Part shown: one piece after another, positions 5,901-8,604 of the stretch | Numbering within the stretch: the stretch's first letter is position 1 | Layout of the letters: each line of letters opens with the position of its first letter | DNA from: a bacterium | GTDB lineage: Bacteria > Desulfobacterota > GWC2-55-46 > S146-80 > JALXFI01 | Direction: 5' to 3' | Assembly: GCA_027069035.1 (NCBI GenBank) | Contig: JALXFI010000043.1 | Span: 1-8,604, forward strand | DNA: 8,604 nt | Position numbers and translations under genes: made by a program | The notes under the pieces: model-generated | Database searches by the model: none | Seen by the model: only the letters and a program-made list of their open reading frames with translations | Told to the model about the DNA's origin: nothing

Positions 5901-6533
5901 TTATTTACTGTGACACCTCCTGCAGTTGTCAATCCCCTTTGGCATAAAGGATACCTTTCCATGACATCTGCCGCAGTATTTTCCTCTCCAGATATCGAAC
6001 ATATCAAAGTTGTTTCCCCCTTTTTTATCAATAAATATGGATGGATGACAGTTTTTGCATGAAAGCCAGAAATTATGCGTTTTGTGTGAGAAAAGCACAT
6101 CGGGCATAACATCGTCATTAAGTTTAAAGATTATATCCTTATCATATTCCTTATCCTCTTCTTCTGCCTCTTTGGGATTGAATATATATTCTCTTGGATT
6201 TATTAAATTTTTTCTTGCGGCAGCAGCCCAGTCAGGATAACCAAATGAATCCTTTGGAAAAAACTGCAAGGCAAGCGGAAGTTCGGCTGTCTTGATCTTT
6301 GGGGGAGATACCCATGGTTTGGGTATCCCTAATTTTGCTATTCTGGAGCCGATCTTTTCCTTAATCTTTTTAATAAATTCTGCATTTTTTCTCTCCAGCT
6401 TTTTATGTTGCTCTTGTCGTTTATTGATATCCGCAATGTCATGAACTCCTCCATAGGCCAATCCATAAACAAGGAATATCTCCGCAAATATGCAAACCCA
6501 ATTAAATAAAAAACGTATTTTTCTTAAATACAT
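5901..6533 (-). CDS. Periplasmic triheme c7-type cytochrome
   Basis: A 210-residue exported multiheme cytochrome c, likely an electron carrier in the periplasm. It has three CXXCH haem-attachment motifs near the C-terminus: CKNCH (159-163), CGRCH (187-191) and CRRCH (204-208). An FSHKTH segment (148-153) upstream supplies two candidate distal histidines, the layout of c7/c3-type triheme domains. An N-terminal hydrophobic segment (about 8-28) ends in small residues and serves as signal peptide or anchor. Residues 33-68 are strongly charged and may form a coiled coil. A proline-rich linker and an acidic patch (121-133) follow. There is no histidine between the second and third motifs or in the 164-186 loop, so the third distal ligand is unclear; His31 and His43 lie far away. 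ATG start, no clear Shine-Dalgarno. It is a single gene with no visible redox partner next to it. Confidence 0.92.
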   Translation of the reverse strand: MYLRKIRFLFNWVCIFAEIFLVYGLAYGGVHDIADINKRQEQHKKLERKNAEFIKKIKEKIGSRIAKLGIPKPWVSPPKIKTAELPLALQFFPKDSFGYPDWAAAARKNLINPREYIFNPKEAEEEDKEYDKDIIFKLNDDVMPDVLFSHKTHNFWLSCKNCHPSIFIDKKGGNNFDMFDIWRGKYCGRCHGKVSFMPKGIDNCRRCHSK

Positions 6534-6553
6534 GATTTTATAGGCTATTGGAT

Positions 6554-6582
6554 ATTATAATTGTACAGTATATAATATTGGA
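6554..6582 (-). promoter_or_regulatory. Candidate promoter of the cytochrome gene
   Basis: On the minus strand a perfect TATAAT occupies 6559-6554 with a poor -35 (TCCAAT at 6582-6577, 17-bp spacing). A consensus TTGACA also lies at 6592-6587 but has no well-spaced -10. Transcription would begin close to 6547, giving a leader of about 14 nt. The -10 overlaps an imperfect dyad around TGTACA, which could be an operator. Confidence 0.35.
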
Positions 6583-6758
6583 TAGTTGTCAATTATTCAA
6601 CTAAATCCGTATGACCGTTTTTCTCAGATTATCTGGAGTATATCAAAAAAGCATAAAGGAGGTAAGAAAAAATGTATATTTGTTATGCCTGTAAGTGAGG
6701 GGGTACCAAACATGCATTAGGCATTATAAGCAATGTATTGTTGATATGTTTTTATTTA

Positions 6759-6788
6759 TTGACAATAAAAGAGGAGTTTTTGTATAGT
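6759..6788 (+). promoter_or_regulatory. Strong sigma-70-like promoter upstream of the structured element
   Basis: A consensus TTGACA (6759-6764), an 18-bp spacer and TATAGT (6783-6788), one mismatch to the -10 consensus. Transcription would begin near 6795 and read straight through the hairpin at 6824-6851 and the palindromic element. It could then continue to the gene at 7152 (a ~357-nt leader) or make a separate small RNA. Confidence 0.6.
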
Positions 6789-6823
6789 ATAAAACCGATG
6801 ACAGGTGGTGCATGTCTTAAATC

Positions 6824-6851
6824 GTGTCTATCCGGAAACCCATATAGACAC
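6824..6851 (+). other. 8-bp perfect hairpin next to the palindromic element
   Basis: GTGTCTAT (6824-6831) and ATAGACAC (6844-6851) pair perfectly around a 12-nt loop. The loop junction contains TCCGGAAA, also found (reverse-complemented) in the right terminal repeat of the adjacent element. The two may therefore belong to one larger repeat family or one structured transcript. No T-tract follows, so it is not a typical terminator. Confidence 0.55.
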
Positions 6852-6858
6852 TAAATAA

Positions 6859-7019
6859 GTTTTCAATTCGGAAAGGTCGGAACGACTCGTGCCGAGAGGA
6901 GTTTTTTGCAGAGCCAAAGAAATCGAAGGTTTGCGCGGAGGCATACTAAAGTATGCCGCACAAACAAACCTGAAGATTGACTTTGGAGTTGCGAAAAAGA
7001 ACCCTTTCCGGATGAAAAC
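6859..7019. repeat. ~161-bp imperfect palindrome, MITE-like element or structured RNA
   Basis: The ends are inverted repeats: GTTTTCAATTCGGAAAGG (6859-6876) against CCTTTCCGGATGAAAAC (7003-7019). Pairing continues inwards: TTTTTTGCAGAGCCAAAG (6902-6919) against a partner at 6981-6998, then GAAGGTTTG against CAAACCTGAAG, ending in GCATAC-TAAA-GTATGC (6941-6956). The left arm alone carries two small stems, GTCG-GAA-CGAC (6876-6886) and CTCG-TGC-CGAG (6886-6896), which explains the off-centre axis. ACTAAAT occurs at 6850-6856 and again at 7018-7024 and may be a target-site duplication, though the right copy overlaps the terminal repeat. There is no transposase. The reverse strand has a 70-codon ORF that is most likely a by-product. 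Multi-copy status cannot be seen from this window. Confidence 0.7.
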
Positions 7020-7151
7020 TAAATCAACTCTCTCTATCATCGTTTACGTAAATTAATTACTGTAAGAAATTTAATGATAGTATCAGTTCGACATTATCGG
7101 TTTAAGTTTGCAGCGGAATTTTATTTCATATTATCTACTGAGACTATTTAA

Positions 7152-7391
7152 TTGAAGATATTTCAGACCAGGTTTTTCTGGTTTGCGTTTGGTTTTTTTA
7201 TCGTTGCTTGCGGACTGCTCTTTCTGCTCTATCCTGAGATATCCTATAAAGGTGCAGAGAGTGTTGAGATCGGTCCTGTTATTATTGAACGGCCAAAGAT
7301 AAAGATCATATATATCCCGCAGTTTTTCTCATTATTTCTTATAGGCGCAGGGTTTGTTGCCATAGTACTGTTGGGCTTGCGTAAAAGATAG
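7152..7391 (+). CDS. Small two-TM membrane protein, DUF3185-like
   Basis: A 79-residue protein with two hydrophobic helices, about residues 7-27 and 57-76, flanking a ~29-residue loop (SYKGAESVEIGPVIIERPKI). The layout of a short first helix, an 'E.v.iGP' loop, a positively charged 'IPQ' entry and a second helix ending in RKR resembles small DUF3185-type inner-membrane proteins, though this is a weak match. The start is a TTG immediately after an in-frame TAA, with no clear Shine-Dalgarno. The hydrophobic N-terminus nevertheless needs that start, since no ATG exists in the frame. The stop lies 15 nt before the next start, so it is probably the first gene of the operon. Function unknown. Confidence 0.65.
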   Translation: MKIFQTRFFWFAFGFFIVACGLLFLLYPEISYKGAESVEIGPVIIERPKIKIIYIPQFFSLFLIGAGFVAIVLLGLRKR

Positions 7392-7406
7392 TTGAGGAGG
7401 TTTAAG

Positions 7407-7817
7407 ATGAGAGGAATGGTTAAGGAGCGCTATATTAAATTCTTGATTGTTTATCTTGTTTTTTCTCTTGCGTTTATATTGGGTGTCCCTGCAAGGTCTT
7501 TTGCATATGTGCTGTCATCTATAGAGGTGAACAGAGCCTTTGAAGGGGTTGACAGAGGCAGGGATATTAATGTTATTGTGAAAGAGCTCGAATCCAAGAT
7601 GATTACAGAGAGACTCAAAAGTCTTGGCTTAAGCGCAGGTGAGATAAAAAAGAGGCTAAACAAACTCTCAGATGAAGATATCCATAAAATAGCGAGGCGG
7701 ATAGACTCACTAAAGGCAGGTGGAAGTGTTACGGGTTTTATCATTGGATTACTAATGATAGTTATACTTATTCTTGTAATACTTCGGCTTACGGACAGGA
7801 GAATTATTATCAAATAA
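7407..7817 (+). CDS. PA2779-family membrane protein
   Basis: A 136-residue protein with a signal-like N-terminus (hydrophobic 10-27, small residues before SFA-Y at 31-34), a charged helical middle and a C-terminal TM helix (108-127) followed by a short basic tail. The segment LKSLGLSAGEIKKRLNKLSD, then DIHKIARRIDSLKAGG and a hydrophobic stretch, is the characteristic pattern of the PA2779 family (DUF6627), whose role is unknown. In Pseudomonas the family gene neighbours a C39-like cysteine peptidase with TPRs; here a TPR lipoprotein follows instead. I chose ATG 7407 over the TTG at 7392 because GAGGAGG (7394-7400) lies six bases before the ATG and would fall inside the longer reading. The gene overlaps nothing and lies in the middle of a probable operon. 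Confidence 0.85.
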   Translation: MRGMVKERYIKFLIVYLVFSLAFILGVPARSFAYVLSSIEVNRAFEGVDRGRDINVIVKELESKMITERLKSLGLSAGEIKKRLNKLSDEDIHKIARRIDSLKAGGSVTGFIIGLLMIVILILVILRLTDRRIIIK

Positions 7818-7842
7818 TAGTTTTCTTCGTTAAACATACATA

Positions 7843-8520
7843 TTGATGATGATGTCATTTTATAAATATGGGAAAAACTCATTTGATCGTATCGGTTCAG
7901 GCATATGCGGTTCCATCCTATCCATTATCTTTGTATTTTTTATAATTGCAATTCAGGGTTGTTCGAAGAATGTAAAGCCTGTGGAGGCGGTTAATCTGCT
8001 CTCTGCTGACGAGCATATAAAACTGGGGATTGCGTATGAGGCTAAAGGCGATATGGATAGTGCCGTCGAAGAGTATAAAAAAGCATTGCTCAGGGAACCG
8101 GATAATCCAAGAGCACACTTGTTTTTCGGAAATGTTTTAATGAAAAAAAAGGATTTTGAAGGTGCGGAGCGGGAATATAAAGAGGTGATTTACCTTAATC
8201 CTTCCTTGTGCGCCGCTTATAATAATCTTGCATGGCTCTACATAAAAAGACATGAAAAGTTCTCTGAAGCAGAGAGGCTGTTAAAAAAAGCCGTTGCGCT
8301 TGATGTTGAAAACTCTCCTGCTTATTACGACACGCTTGGGGTGCTTTATTATGAAAAAGGCGATTATACGTTGTCTGAGCAGACACTACTCAAGGCGCTT
8401 AATGATGCAAAAGGTGAGACAAGGGAAAAAGTGCTATCACATCTGGTGCAGACTTATAACAAGATGGGACTTGGTGATAATGTAAAAAAAATGCTGCAGG
8501 AAAAAGGCGGAAACAATTGA
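7843..8520 (+). CDS. TPR-repeat lipoprotein
   Basis: A protein of up to 225 residues with a hydrophobic N-terminal segment (about 24-37) ending in IQGC; Cys40 is a plausible lipidation site, although Gln at -2 makes the lipobox somewhat unusual. Behind it are about five tetratricopeptide repeats: 55-88 (AYEAKGDMDSAVEEYKKAL), 89-122, 123-157, 159-192 and a degenerate one at about 195-220. TPRs form a superhelical protein-binding surface; the protein is likely anchored to a membrane and faces the periplasm. The start is ambiguous: TTG 7843 is followed by three in-frame ATGs (7846, 7849, 7852), and no Shine-Dalgarno decides. It lies 25 nt after the PA2779-family gene and its stop is close to, or overlaps, the next gene, so co-transcription is likely. 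The binding partner is unknown. Confidence 0.88.
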   Translation: MMMMSFYKYGKNSFDRIGSGICGSILSIIFVFFIIAIQGCSKNVKPVEAVNLLSADEHIKLGIAYEAKGDMDSAVEEYKKALLREPDNPRAHLFFGNVLMKKKDFEGAEREYKEVIYLNPSLCAAYNNLAWLYIKRHEKFSEAERLLKKAVALDVENSPAYYDTLGVLYYEKGDYTLSEQTLLKALNDAKGETREKVLSHLVQTYNKMGLGDNVKKMLQEKGGNN

Positions 8521-8552
8521 AGCGGGGTTTAAAGAAAAGACTGGAGGTCGAC

Positions 8553-8604
8553 TTGGATTACGATAAGATAAAGAAGATATATTCAGGATATTCAAATATT
8601 TATG
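8553..8604 (+). CDS. Start of a probable SAM-dependent methyltransferase, cut by the window end
   Basis: Only 17 codons are visible, reading (M)DYDKIKKIYSGYSNIY and then a partial codon. 'Y.kiK..Y...s..YD' is how many class I SAM-dependent methyltransferases of the UbiE/PmtA type begin, so the next residue should be Asp. The start chosen is TTG 8553, preceded by GGAGGT at 8543-8548. The frame is open back to TTG 8517, which overlaps the TGA of the TPR gene by four bases (TTGA), so translational coupling from that start is an alternative. Substrate cannot be told. Confidence 0.5.
   Translation, partial: MDYDKIKKIYSGYSNIY

Larger units (their letters stand above)
6534..7151. other. 618-bp gene-free region with promoters and structured element
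   Basis: No credible protein gene longer than a few codons lies here. From left to right: a TATAAT on the minus strand (6554-6559) near an imperfect dyad centred on TGTACA (6562-6567), possibly the cytochrome promoter and operator; an 11-bp palindrome CAGATTATCTG (6625-6635); an ideal Shine-Dalgarno (6657-6663) in front of an eight-codon ORF (6672-6698); an ATGCCT/AGGCAT inverted repeat (6685-6690 and 6719-6724); a strong promoter (6759-6788); a hairpin (6824-6851); the palindromic element (6859-7019); and a CTATCAT/ATGATAG inverted repeat (7034-7040 and 7074-7080). Together they suggest regulatory or decayed mobile DNA. Confidence 0.6.

Noticed and set aside
5810..6118. A minus-strand ORF overlapping the cytochrome gene in another frame
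   Set aside because: The cytochrome frame carries three CXXCH motifs and a signal peptide; this frame has no features and runs into the 3' end of the convergent gene.
6672..6850. Read-through of the TGA at 6696 as selenocysteine or Trp to give a longer protein
   Set aside because: The extended frame (to a TAA at 6852) shows no family resemblance, no identifiable SECIS-like stem in the right place, and runs across a promoter and hairpin.
6828..7040. A 70-codon minus-strand ORF across the palindromic element
   Set aside because: It lies almost wholly inside the inverted-repeat element, has no Shine-Dalgarno, and its sequence is dictated by the arms. It is best read as a by-product of the repeat, though it may be annotated as a hypothetical protein in genomes carrying the element.
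7392..7406. TTG 7392 as start of the PA2779-family gene
   Set aside because: The GAGGAGG ribosome site would then lie within the coding region. ATG 7407, six bases after it, is the better start and leaves a normal signal-like N-terminus.
7451..7882. A 143-codon minus-strand ORF opposite the PA2779-family gene
   Set aside because: It is Ser/Ile rich, antisense to a recognised family member, and spans the intergenic gap between two plus-strand genes.
1..8604. CRISPR array, tRNA or rRNA genes, known riboswitch, transposase or integrase
   Set aside because: I looked on both strands and saw no regularly spaced direct repeats, cloverleaf, rRNA segment, recognisable riboswitch core or recombinase motif.

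Overview
The window looks like a piece of chromosome from a Gram-negative (diderm), probably anaerobic or respiratory bacterium. The evidence is a MurJ lipid II flippase, an Mla-type ABC ATPase, a LolA-like periplasmic protein, a periplasmic triheme c-type cytochrome and a TPR lipoprotein. The gene mix and moderate-to-low GC would suit an uncultured Nitrospirota or Desulfobacterota lineage. That placement is inference only: there is no rRNA or other phylogenetic marker.

Layout. (1) 1-1506 (+): murJ, cut at its 5' end by the window edge, then a 320-bp gap with one perfect DnaA box inside an inverted repeat. (2) 3274-1827 (-): a two-gene block, a cysteine-rich putative zinc-binding protein followed by a secreted LolA-like protein. 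The block is bracketed by two identical 29-bp hairpin-forming direct repeats (1795-1823 and 3320-3348). (3) 3470-5880 (+): an MlaF-like ATPase with a 14-residue tandem duplication of its D-loop, an 83-residue helical protein resembling half of a GspE/MshE N-terminal domain, and a 364-residue protein of unknown family built from ~65-residue repeats, with a possible sigma-54 promoter. (4) 6533-5901 (-): a triheme c7-type cytochrome. (5) 6534-7151: a 618-bp gene-free stretch with a strong sigma-70-like promoter reading into a hairpin and a ~161-bp imperfect palindrome (MITE-like repeat or structured RNA). (6) 7152-8604 (+): a probable operon of a small two-TM membrane protein, a PA2779-family membrane protein, a TPR lipoprotein and the first codons of a probable SAM-dependent methyltransferase.

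Most recognisable genes act in the cell envelope: peptidoglycan precursor flipping, lipid or lipoprotein trafficking, periplasmic electron transfer and membrane-anchored TPR scaffolding. They do not form one obvious pathway. No complete defence, mobile or CRISPR system is visible. The best leads are the palindromic element with its own promoter, the duplicated D-loop in the Mla ATPase, the repeat-built unknown protein and the repeat-bracketed two-gene block.
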